Shown here: positions 1 through 7,449 of the stretch, one piece after another
Numbering within the stretch: the first letter of the stretch is position 1
How the letters are laid out: every line of letters starts with the position of its first letter
DNA from: an uncultured Phenylobacterium sp.
Lineage (GTDB): Bacteria > Pseudomonadota > Alphaproteobacteria > Caulobacterales > Caulobacteraceae
Reading direction: 5' to 3'
DNA: 8,195 nucleotides
NCBI GenBank assembly: GCA_945952355.1
Contig: CAMFIW010000095.1
Coordinates: forward strand, 1-8,195
Notes under the pieces: generated by a model
What the model saw: only the letters and a program-made list of their open reading frames with translations
What the model was told of the DNA's origin: nothing
The model's database searches: none
Made by a program: the position numbers and the translations under genes

Positions 1-494
1 GACCACAGGAGGCCCAGGCTGGTCACCCATCCGTCGACACCCTCGCCGCCGGAGGCCAGGAAGCCGAGGGGCAGGAACAGCTCAAGCTCGCGCAGGGCGT
101 TGCGGGCGAAGACCGCGTCGGCCGTCAGTCGCCCGCCGTTTCGGGCGATGACGCGGAGCTTCATCACGCGCTTGCCCGGGGTCGCCGCGCCGGGGCGAAG
201 CTCGAAGCCGGTGAAGTAGAAGTTCCGCAATAGGAAGAAGCCCAGCAGCCAGACGACCGCCACCATTTCCGGGATTTGGCTCCCAGCGCCCCAGGCGATG
301 GCAAGGCCCAGCAATGTGAAGACCACCAGGGCCGCGACGATTATCAGCAGGTCGATGACCAGGGCCGCCGCGCGATCGGAGACCTCGCCCAGTTTCAGGC
401 GCAGATCGACGCCTTCGGGCGTAACGAATTCCCGCTCGGCCCGGGCGATGTCGTGCGGTGACGAAACGGGACGCTGCTGGCGGACTTCGCTCAT
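1..494 (-). CDS. RDD-family membrane protein (C-terminus cut by left edge)
   Basis: This is the first 164 codons of an RDD-family membrane protein; the reading frame is still open at the window edge. The start is ATG at 494 (MSEVRQQRPV...), whose ATG overlaps the TGA of the SpoIIM-like gene as ATGA. After a hydrophilic N-terminus of about 35 residues comes the family's first conserved block (GEVSDRAAALVIDLL, residues 36-50), which carries the Arg and Asp of an RDD motif and leads into a membrane segment at about 43-66. A second segment spans about 77-92. It is followed by the typical loop RPGAATPGKRVMKLRVI (about 100-116) and ARNALREL (130-137), both hallmarks of the family, and then a likely third segment. 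RDD proteins are small polytopic membrane proteins. Some have been linked to ion transport, but no substrate can be assigned here. It ends a run of coupled genes, which suggests it works with the upstream MoxR/DUF58/SpoIIM products. Confidence 0.88.
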   Translation of the reverse strand, partial: MSEVRQQRPVSSPHDIARAEREFVTPEGVDLRLKLGEVSDRAAALVIDLLIIVAALVVFTLLGLAIAWGAGSQIPEMVAVVWLLGFFLLRNFYFTGFELRPGAATPGKRVMKLRVIARNGGRLTADAVFARNALRELELFLPLGFLASGGEGVDGWVTSLGLLW

Positions 495-1492
495 CTCGCC
501 GACGGCTCCGGCCGGGGGAGGTAGAAGTAGACGCCCCAGACGAGGGCGGTGCTCGCCGCCACCGCGTAGCGGATCCAAGTGACCTGGATGAGCTGGCGGG
601 CGAAGCCTTCCAGCAGGCCGGCCACGAACAGCATGAGAACAACGCCGACCATCACCGTCGCCGCGCGCCGCCCCGCCGCGGCGATCGCCTCGGTGCGGGA
701 GGCCTGGCCCGGGAACGCGGCCGCCCAACCGATCGCGAAGCCTGCCGCTCCGGCCAGAGTGACTGCGAATAGCTCTGTGACGCCATGGATGAACAGCCAC
801 CCTCCCGCCTCGACGCCCAGACCGCGCGAGATGAACAGGCTGAGGAAGGCGCTGAGCATGGCTCCGTTGAATGACATCAGCGCGGCAGTGGGTACGCAGA
901 AGGCGAAACCCAGCGCGAAGGCGAAGATGGCGATCTGCGCGTTGTGCGTGAACAGGAAGGTGGCCAAGGCGGATAGCCCCTGGTCAGTCGTCTGCGGCTT
1001 GAACAGGGTCTCGCGCAGAAAGGCGGCCGAAGCCGTGGGGTCGCGCCCCGCGGCCAGCTCGCGCGGCACGAAGGAGAAATACCAGTCGGGATCCTGGCGG
1101 ATCAGCACCATGGCCACGATCACCCCCGCCACGCCGATCGCGGTTGCCACCAGGGTCTCGCGCCACAGGCCGCGGACGGCCGCTGGCCAGTCGTGCCGGA
1201 AGAAGCGACCGATCCGCTCCCAGAGGCTGGTTCGCGCGCCGTACACCACGAAATAGGCCCGGGTGCAGAGGCTTTCGAGGTAGTCGGTTAGCCCTTGGTC
1301 CAAGGAGATCGAGCGCGCCACCGAGAGCGACGACAGCGCCTGACGATACAGGACCGGAATCTCCAGGAGCTGGTTTGAGGAGAGTCGATCGGGCGAGCCC
1401 CCCTCCACCCGCGACAGGAGCCATTCGAGCCTGCGCCAGTCAGCCTCGCGCTCTTCCCGGAACCGGTGGCTCTTCAGCTGCAGCTCGGCCAT
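491..1492 (-). CDS. SpoIIM/DUF95-family polytopic membrane protein
   Basis: A 333-residue integral membrane protein of the stage II sporulation protein M (DUF95) family. The first 110 residues are hydrophilic and probably cytoplasmic, with many charged and helical stretches. About five or six membrane segments follow, near residues 113-131, 172-192, 197-211, 231-250, 267-286 and 299-316. The family hallmark HGVTELFA (226-233), followed by a Gly/Ala-rich helix (AGAAGFAIGW), is clear. In Bacillus, SpoIIM is part of the SpoIIDMP complex that remodels peptidoglycan during engulfment. Homologues in bacteria that do not sporulate are common, often next to MoxR and DUF58 genes, and their role is unknown. 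The start is ATG at 1492, with GGAG six bases upstream; that Shine-Dalgarno partly overlaps the TAG stop of the DUF58 gene, and the gap between the genes is 9 nt. Its own stop overlaps the start of the RDD gene. The family call is firm; the function is not. Confidence 0.9.
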   Translation of the reverse strand: MAELQLKSHRFREEREADWRRLEWLLSRVEGGSPDRLSSNQLLEIPVLYRQALSSLSVARSISLDQGLTDYLESLCTRAYFVVYGARTSLWERIGRFFRHDWPAAVRGLWRETLVATAIGVAGVIVAMVLIRQDPDWYFSFVPRELAAGRDPTASAAFLRETLFKPQTTDQGLSALATFLFTHNAQIAIFAFALGFAFCVPTAALMSFNGAMLSAFLSLFISRGLGVEAGGWLFIHGVTELFAVTLAGAAGFAIGWAAAFPGQASRTEAIAAAGRRAATVMVGVVLMLFVAGLLEGFARQLIQVTWIRYAVAASTALVWGVYFYLPRPEPSAR

Positions 1493-1498
1493 GTCCCT

Positions 1499-1502
1499 CT
1501 CC
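1499..1502 (-). promoter_or_regulatory. Shine-Dalgarno for the SpoIIM-like gene, overlapping the upstream stop
   Basis: The minus-strand sequence TAGGAGAGGGACATG contains the TAG stop of the DUF58 gene, whose final G is also the first base of GGAG. A 6-nt spacer leads to the ATG at 1492. This supports the chosen start and tight translational coupling. Confidence 0.7.
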
Positions 1503-2808
1503 TACAGGAGCTCGCGACGCTTGGCGTCGAGATAGGAATTGACCAGGTCCGGCCCGAGCCGACCCACGGGCGCCTCGACCACCTGGGCCCCGGCGCGACG
1601 CAGGCGGCCGATCACCACCTCGCGCTGCTGCAACATGGTCCCGGCGATCACCGCGCGGGAGACGTCGTCCGGCTCGCCGGGCGGCCGGTCGACCAGGCTC
1701 TCCAGCTCCTCGTCGCGCATCACCACGAACAGGACAAGATGGGTCTGCAGGAGGCGGGTCACGTTCTCCAGCATCAGCTCGGCGCTGGTCGGGTCGGCGA
1801 AGTCGGTGAACACCACCACCAGGGCGCGGCGGTTGAGTTGCCCCTGCAGCGTCGTCAGGCCAAGGGTGAAGTTGGTCTCCTCGGTGGAGTAGTCAATACT
1901 GGCGGCCAGTCGCTGGAGCAGCGGAAAAGCGCCCGCGCCGGAGGTCACCCCGCTCGACAGCCGCGGCCGCGAGTCGAAGGCGAACAGTCCCACCCGGTCG
2001 CCGAGCTTGAGGCTGACGAAGGCCAGCAGCAGGGCGGCGTTGATCACATGGTCCACGCGCGGCAGGCCGGCGACCGGGGCGCACATCAGCCGCCCTGTGT
2101 CCATGGCCAGGATGATCGGATGGTTGCGCTCGGCGCGGTACTCGCGGCCGACCAGCTTGCCGTGCCGGGCGCTCTGCTTCCAGTCGATGGAGCGCAGGTC
2201 CATGCCGGTCTGGTATTCCCGCAGCGCGTGGAACTCGGTCCCCTCGCCGGTCTCGATCTGGGCTTTCACACCCAGGGCCGCGTCGCGAGCGAACAGGCGG
2301 AGCGCCTCGTCGCGGATGCTCTGGATGTTCGGCGTCACCGGCCGAACGAGGTCCGGCTCCTCCCGACGCTGCACCCAGGCCAGGCCCAGCGGCCCGCGCC
2401 AGCGCGCCCACAGGCTCTCGAACCTCGCCTCGCCGCGGCGCACCGGCCTCAGGCCGATGCTCGCCTCGCCGGATCGGCCTTCGAGCTTCAAGACCTGGCG
2501 CGGCGCCTCCACGACCAGGCGGTCGTTCACGCCGAGGGCCAGTTCCAGGCTCCGTGGAGCGGCGCCCTCGAACCTCGCGCTGAGCCGCGCCTCCGCTCGG
2601 CCTCCGACGCCCAGGCTCGCCGGCGCGGCGAGGTCGAGGGTCAGCCGGCGGGGCGAGGCGGCGAGCCAGGCGTCGGCCAGCATCAGGGCCACCACCGCCA
2701 GCGCCCATCCCGCCCCGAGCGTCCAAAGGTGCGGCGCGGCGAGGCCCACGGCCACCACGACCGGGGCGCCCGCGAAGGCCAGCACGATGGCGCGGCGGGT
2801 GGGATAGA

Positions 2809-2812
<4 letters not shown>
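1502..2812 (-). CDS. DUF58 protein with vWA-like domain, probable MoxR partner
   Basis: A 436-residue DUF58-family protein. Two hydrophobic segments near the N-terminus (about 8-25 and 29-47) anchor it in the membrane. A beta-rich region follows (about 55-150), then the DUF58 signature at about 180-232: [26 protein letters not shown] and the RE-RAERN stretch that precedes a beta strand (HPIILAMD). The C-terminal part has a von Willebrand factor A-like fold, with AMDTGRLM at 226-233 in the place of the metal-binding DxSxS motif and a later strand ending [10 protein letters not shown] (342-351). The first motif lacks both serines, so metal binding may be weak or absent. DUF58 proteins are usually encoded beside MoxR ATPases, and the pair is thought to act like other MoxR-vWA chaperone pairs; this is family knowledge, not shown here. 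The start is ATG at 2812, overlapping the moxR stop as ATGA. The frame is open further upstream to 3598, but that stretch is the out-of-frame shadow of moxR. Confidence 0.92.
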
Positions 2813-3751
<939 letters not shown>

Positions 3752-3765
<14 letters not shown>

Positions 3766-4984
3766 GCGTCATCTCCGACTTCCAGTGAAACAGTCTGGCG
3801 GCGACCCCGAGGGTTTCGCCGCGCGAGCGGGCGGCTCCAGCCGCGGTCTTGAGGGCGTCCAGCGTATCGGTGGGCCTACGCCGGCGCTCCAGGCCCGCGA
3901 GCCGGGCAGCGCGGTCACTTGCGCCGCCGTCGCGTTCGCCCACCGCCCGCGCGGTACGGGCCTCGATCAGGGCGGCGTAGGCCGGGGCGAGCTCATGCTC
4001 CTTGTGGGCCGCCCGGATCAGGTCGGCCGAGGTGTCGATCAGGGCCCGCTTGCCCAGCGCGAAGGCGCGGCCGCCGGACACGGCGGGTCCGAACCGCGCC
4101 ACGGCGTGGAAACCCATCAGGATCGCCGCCGCCAGGGCGCACAGCGTGGCGCCCAGCATCGGTGGCTCGAAGACCAGACGCAGGATGCTGCGCGACCGCT
4201 CGAAACCGTTGAGCGATACGTCGAAGGCCACGCCGTGCTCGCCGCGAAGGCGGTCGAGGATCGTCATCCCGACCCGTGCGGTGTCGAGGTTCTTGAGGCC
4301 CTGGGTGTTGAGGAGGTCGGGGTCGGCCAGGACGGCGACCCGGCTGTCGCGCCAGACCGCCAGCACGATGCGGTTTTCGTCGTCGACCAGGATCGGCCGC
4401 CAGTCCTTGCCGGACAGGGTCTGAAGCTGGTCGATCGGGCCGAGCGGCCAGACGTCCTGGCCCGCTGCGGGGCTGACCACGTCACGCAGCCTTGGGGAGC
4501 TGACGCCGGTTCTCCTGTGCAGGAAGCTGGACTCGTCGAGGGACTTCGCCGGGGCCGCGCCAAGGCCGTTGGACATGATCGTCGCCTTGCGCACCCAGCC
4601 GCGATGGGCCGCGTCGGGCGCCGCTTGCCACTTGGGCAGCACGATCAGCATTGGGCTCGTGCGATCATAGGCCTCGAGGGCCGCCGACTTGACCTCCGGG
4701 CCTGGCGTCAGGACCCGCAGGGCCCCATCCTGGCCGGATCGTAGCAACGGCGAGCGGCTGATGACGACCGGCGCGCCCTCGGCCTGCAGCAGCCGCACGG
4801 CGCCGGCGTAGCCGATCGCCGACTTCGACAGGGCGTGGGCCCCGCCATCGTCTCCGCTGCGCAATTCGGGCGCGTACACCGACAGCACCACGAAGGCCGA
4901 GAAGGCGAAGACGCCGACCACCACCAGGCCGATCATGGTGCGCGGCGAGAAGGCCAGTCGTAGGGACGACGCCGGCTCGCTCAC
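3752..4984 (-). CDS. DUF4350-domain membrane protein
   Basis: A protein of about 410 residues if it starts at GTG 4984 ([12 protein letters not shown]...). The N-terminus is short and basic and leads into a membrane helix at about 17-36. A large extracytoplasmic domain (about 37-275) follows, then a second helix at about 277-296 and an Arg-rich cytoplasmic tail. The DUF4350-type block lies just after the first helix ([18 protein letters not shown], about 53-70: a helix that packs a short 'PV' strand). A later strand, [15 protein letters not shown] (207-221), matches the family's conserved Asp-rich motif. The topology follows the positive-inside rule. DUF4350 domains have no proven activity. 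The start was chosen because GTG 4984 overlaps the preceding TGA as GTGA, like other junctions here; a TTG at 4990 would add two residues. The gene sits between DUF4129 and moxR, a typical neighbourhood for the family. Family call fairly sure, function unknown. Confidence 0.85.
3773..3776 (-). promoter_or_regulatory. Shine-Dalgarno for moxR, inside the DUF4350 coding region
   Basis: GGAG lies 7 nt before the GTG at 3765 and inside the last codons of the upstream gene. The nearby ATG at 3772 is in the DUF4350 frame (a late internal Met), not the moxR frame, so GTG is the best moxR start. Confidence 0.65.
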
Positions 4985-5619
4985 GTCCAACGCTCGGCCA
5001 GGGCGAAATCGTGATAGGCGCGCCGGCAGGCCGCGAAGCCGTCGGCGTCGACCGGGCGGCCGCCGAACAGGCTGCGCTCGACCACCTGGGCGATGGAGGC
5101 GAAGGCGCCTCGCGCCTCGGCGGGCATGGCGTCAAGGCGGGCCAGGTCTCGGCTGGTCAGGGCCGGCCGGACCACGCCAGGCCGAAGGTCGGAGAAGTCG
5201 TCGATGCTGCGCGCCAGCAGCAGGTGGGCGGCCTCGGCGAAACGACCCTCGGCGGCCAGGGCGTCAGCATCCGAGAGCAGGGCGCGGGCCCGGGCTGCGG
5301 CCGGCCGCCAGGGCTGTTCGCCGTCAATGAGGTTGGCGGGCCTCGCCTTGTCGCCGGGGCGGATGCGGATGAGGTCGCGAACGAGGAACCAGGCGATCAG
5401 GCCGACGGCCAGGGCCAGCCCCGCCCAGAAGACGTATTTCATCGCCGGGGCGACCGCGACGAAGGCCTTGCCCAGGGCGTTCATCAGGTTGGCCAGCCAG
5501 TCCGGCGGAGGCGGAGGCGGCTCATAGGCCGTGAAGTCGAATTGAAGATCCTTGGCGGCCAGCAGCTTGGCGTGCGCCGCCGCCAGGCTCTTCTCCGCGG
5601 TGTCGGCCGCATCACTCAA
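4981..5619 (-). CDS. DUF4129-domain membrane protein
   Basis: A 212-residue protein if started at TTG 5619 (read as MSDAADTAEKSLAAAH...). An N-terminal part of about 58 residues contains a run of six prolines (34-39). One membrane helix follows at about 60-81 (KYVFWAGLALAVGLIAWFLV), then a basic stretch and a helical C-terminal DUF4129 domain (about 105-208) with GRFAEAAHLLLARSIDDF, LTSRDLARL and YHDFALAERW blocks. Positive residues after the helix place the C-terminal domain in the cytoplasm and the Pro-rich part outside. DUF4129 is found at the end of some transglutaminase-like membrane proteins and as a stand-alone protein near moxR/DUF58 genes; no catalytic domain is present here. The start is TTG because GGAG lies 7 nt upstream and no ATG or in-frame GTG is available after the cobS stop. 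An ATG at 5751 would need 71 nt inside cobS and gives a non-family N-terminus. It heads the second gene group. Confidence 0.85.
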   Translation of the reverse strand: MSDAADTAEKSLAAAHAKLLAAKDLQFDFTAYEPPPPPPDWLANLMNALGKAFVAVAPAMKYVFWAGLALAVGLIAWFLVRDLIRIRPGDKARPANLIDGEQPWRPAAARARALLSDADALAAEGRFAEAAHLLLARSIDDFSDLRPGVVRPALTSRDLARLDAMPAEARGAFASIAQVVERSLFGGRPVDADGFAACRRAYHDFALAERWT

Positions 5620-5626
5620 ACCGCGG

Positions 5627-5633
5627 CTCCCCC
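5627..5633 (-). promoter_or_regulatory. Shine-Dalgarno deciding the TTG start of the DUF4129 gene
   Basis: GGGGGAG on the minus strand ends 7 nt before the TTG at 5619. The good match and spacing are the main reasons for choosing this rare start codon. Confidence 0.65.
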
Positions 5634-5645
5634 AAACGCCCGCTA

Positions 5646-5663
5646 CGCCAACCTCAGGTGGCG
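5646..5663 (-). other. small imperfect hairpin in the cobS-DUF4129 gap
   Basis: An inverted repeat (CGCC/GGCG arms, continued by ACC/GGT with one bulged base, 3-nt loop) lies in the only intergenic space of the window, about 18 nt after the cobS stop. No U-rich tract follows, so it is not a convincing intrinsic terminator. It may be a weak attenuating or RNA-stabilising stem, or chance in GC-rich DNA. Confidence 0.25.
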
Positions 5664-5680
5664 ATGACCCCGACTGAACG

Positions 5681-6439
5681 CTAGCGGGAAAGCGCGGCCG
5701 CGCCCAGCAGGAATCCCAGCTCGAACATCTGCTCGACGGCGCCCAGGACATCGCCGGTCTGGCCGCCGATCAGTCGACGGGCCGCAAGCGCGGGGCCTAG
5801 GGCCAGCAGCGCGCCGACCGCAACCCCCGCCCCGCTCCAGCCCAGTGACAGCAGGCCGAGCGGCCAGGCGGCGAGGACCAGGCCGACCGTCACCTCGGCC
5901 GTCGAGATGCCGGTCGGCGAGGGCTTCCATTTCGAGAGATCCAACCCCCGCGCATAGGGCAGGACCGCCATGGCGATCACCGCCGCGCCGCGCGCCAAGC
6001 CGTGGGCGGCGAGCAGGGTCAGGGCTCCGGCGAGCGGCGGAAGGCTGGCCAGGGCGGCGACCTTCAGGGCCAGGGTCAGGCCGAGCGCCAGGGCGCCGTA
6101 GGCGCCGATCCGGCTGTCCTTCATGATCTCCAGGCGGCGCTCGGCGGTCTGGCCTCCGCCCAGGCCATCGGCGGTGTCGGCGAGGCCGTCCTCGTGGAAA
6201 CCGCCGGTCACCAGAACCCCGGTGGCGATCGCCAGCAGGGCCGCGACGGCGGGCGGCCAGACCTGGCTGGCGGCGAAGAACACGGCGGCGCAGATCGCGC
6301 CGACCAGCTGGCCGACCAGCGGAAAGAAGCGGGCCGAGCGGCTGATCCAGTCGGGATCGAAACCGCGGACCTGGGGAGCCGGTATGCGGGTCAGGAACTG
6401 GATCGCCACCAACAGCAGATCGAGCTGGCGGCGCAGCAT
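5681..6439 (-). CDS. cobS: adenosylcobinamide-GDP ribazoletransferase (cobalamin synthase)
   Basis: This 252-residue inner-membrane enzyme joins adenosylcobinamide-GDP to alpha-ribazole (or its 5'-phosphate), attaching the lower ligand in the last steps of adenosylcobalamin synthesis. The diagnostic motif GGFHEDGLADTADGLGGG (79-96) holds the acidic residues thought to bind the metal and substrate. IMKDSRIGAYG (105-115) follows, and near the C-terminus GGQTGDVLGAVEQMFE (225-240) is also typical. Hydrophobic segments cover most of the rest, as expected for this polytopic membrane protein, and the length is normal. The start ATG at 6439 shares one base with the cobT stop (TGATG), and no clear Shine-Dalgarno is seen, so it probably relies on coupling to cobT translation. 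In Pseudomonas denitrificans naming this gene is cobV; it must not be confused with the cobaltochelatase subunit also called CobS in alphaproteobacteria. Confidence 0.96.
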   Translation of the reverse strand: MLRRQLDLLLVAIQFLTRIPAPQVRGFDPDWISRSARFFPLVGQLVGAICAAVFFAASQVWPPAVAALLAIATGVLVTGGFHEDGLADTADGLGGGQTAERRLEIMKDSRIGAYGALALGLTLALKVAALASLPPLAGALTLLAAHGLARGAAVIAMAVLPYARGLDLSKWKPSPTGISTAEVTVGLVLAAWPLGLLSLGWSGAGVAVGALLALGPALAARRLIGGQTGDVLGAVEQMFELGFLLGAAALSR

Positions 6440-7449
6440 CAGAGCCGGCCCGCCAGCACGTCGTCGAGGCTGGCCACCTCGCCGATCAGGCCTGCCGCCG
6501 CGCGGATGATGGGGATGGCCAGCAGCGCGCCCGTGCCCTCGCCGAGCCGCAGATCCAGGCTGAGCAAGGGCTCGACACCGAGGGCTTCGAGCAGGATCGC
6601 GTGGCCCTTCTCAGCCGAGCGGTGGGCGAAGATGCAGTAGTCGGCGCAGGCCGGCTCCAGCCGGATCGCGGCCAGGGCGGCGACGCTGGCGATGAAGCCG
6701 TCGACCACCATCGGCACCCGCGCCTCGGCGGCGCCGAGCACCGCGCCGGCCATCATGGCGATCTCGAAGCCGCCGAATTCCGCAAGGACGTCGCGGGGTT
6801 CGGCAGCCGCCGTTCGGGCGGCGGCCTGGTGCAGGACGGCGCGCTTGCGAGCCAGGCCCTCGGCGTCGTGACCGGCGCCCAGGCCAATGCAGTCGTCGAG
6901 CGGCGCGGGCGCCAGGCGGTGCAGGATCAGGGCGGCGGAGGCGGTGTTGCCGATGCCCATCTCGCCGATCGCCAGAAGCTCGGCGTTGCAGGACTTGGCG
7001 AGGCCCGCGCCGGCCTTGAGCGCCTGGTCCAGTTGGGCAATCGACATGGCCGGTTCGAGCGCGGCGTTGGCCGTTCCGCGGGCGATATTGTAGGCGATCA
7101 GGTGGGGGTGCTGGGGGAGCTCGGCGGCGACGCCCGCATCGATAATCGATATGTCGCAGCCCACGGCGCGAGCGAAGGCGTTGGCGCTGGCCTTGCCCGC
7201 CAGGAAGGTCGCGACCATGGCGGCGGTGACGTCGGACGGATAGGCCGAGACGGCGGACTGGTTGAGCCCATGGTCGCCGGCGAAGATCAGCAGGCGGGCG
7301 CGATCGCAGCGCGGATCTGGCCGGCCGGCGATCAGGGCGAGGCGCACGGCGAGGTCCTCGATGCGGCCCAGGGCGCCGGGCGGCTTGGCCTTGCCGTCGA
7401 CCAGGGCGCGGAACTCGGCCTCGCGGGCGCGGTCGAGGGCGGCGATCAT
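6439..7449 (-). CDS. cobT: nicotinate-nucleotide:dimethylbenzimidazole phosphoribosyltransferase
   Basis: A 336-residue cytoplasmic enzyme that transfers phosphoribose from nicotinate mononucleotide to 5,6-dimethylbenzimidazole, giving alpha-ribazole phosphate, the lower-ligand nucleotide of cobalamin. Recognisable blocks are KPPGALGRIEDLA (22-34), AGDHG (57-61), GEMGIGNTASAAL (162-174), GGFEIAMMAGAVLGA (226-240), VVDGFIASVAAL (248-259), FAHRSAEKGH (274-283) and RLGEGTGALLA (311-321). The last carries the likely catalytic glutamate (Glu314), so the enzyme looks intact. The start ATG at 7449 overlaps the cobQ stop as ATGA and has GGAGG four bases upstream. Its product feeds CobS, encoded directly downstream. 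It is named cobU in Pseudomonas denitrificans nomenclature and is unrelated to the cobaltochelatase subunit CobT. Confidence 0.97.
   Translation of the reverse strand: MIAALDRAREAEFRALVDGKAKPPGALGRIEDLAVRLALIAGRPDPRCDRARLLIFAGDHGLNQSAVSAYPSDVTAAMVATFLAGKASANAFARAVGCDISIIDAGVAAELPQHPHLIAYNIARGTANAALEPAMSIAQLDQALKAGAGLAKSCNAELLAIGEMGIGNTASAALILHRLAPAPLDDCIGLGAGHDAEGLARKRAVLHQAAARTAAAEPRDVLAEFGGFEIAMMAGAVLGAAEARVPMVVDGFIASVAALAAIRLEPACADYCIFAHRSAEKGHAILLEALGVEPLLSLDLRLGEGTGALLAIPIIRAAAGLIGEVASLDDVLAGRL

Noticed and set aside
5646..5663. Rho-independent terminator after cobS
   Set aside because: The stem is short and bulged, and no U-tract follows. It is kept only as a weak hairpin.
5620..5751. 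ATG at 5751 as start of the DUF4129 gene
   Set aside because: It would overlap cobS by 71 nt and add a Ser/Cys/Trp-rich stretch that reads as the cobS gene out of frame. The TTG with a good Shine-Dalgarno fits better.
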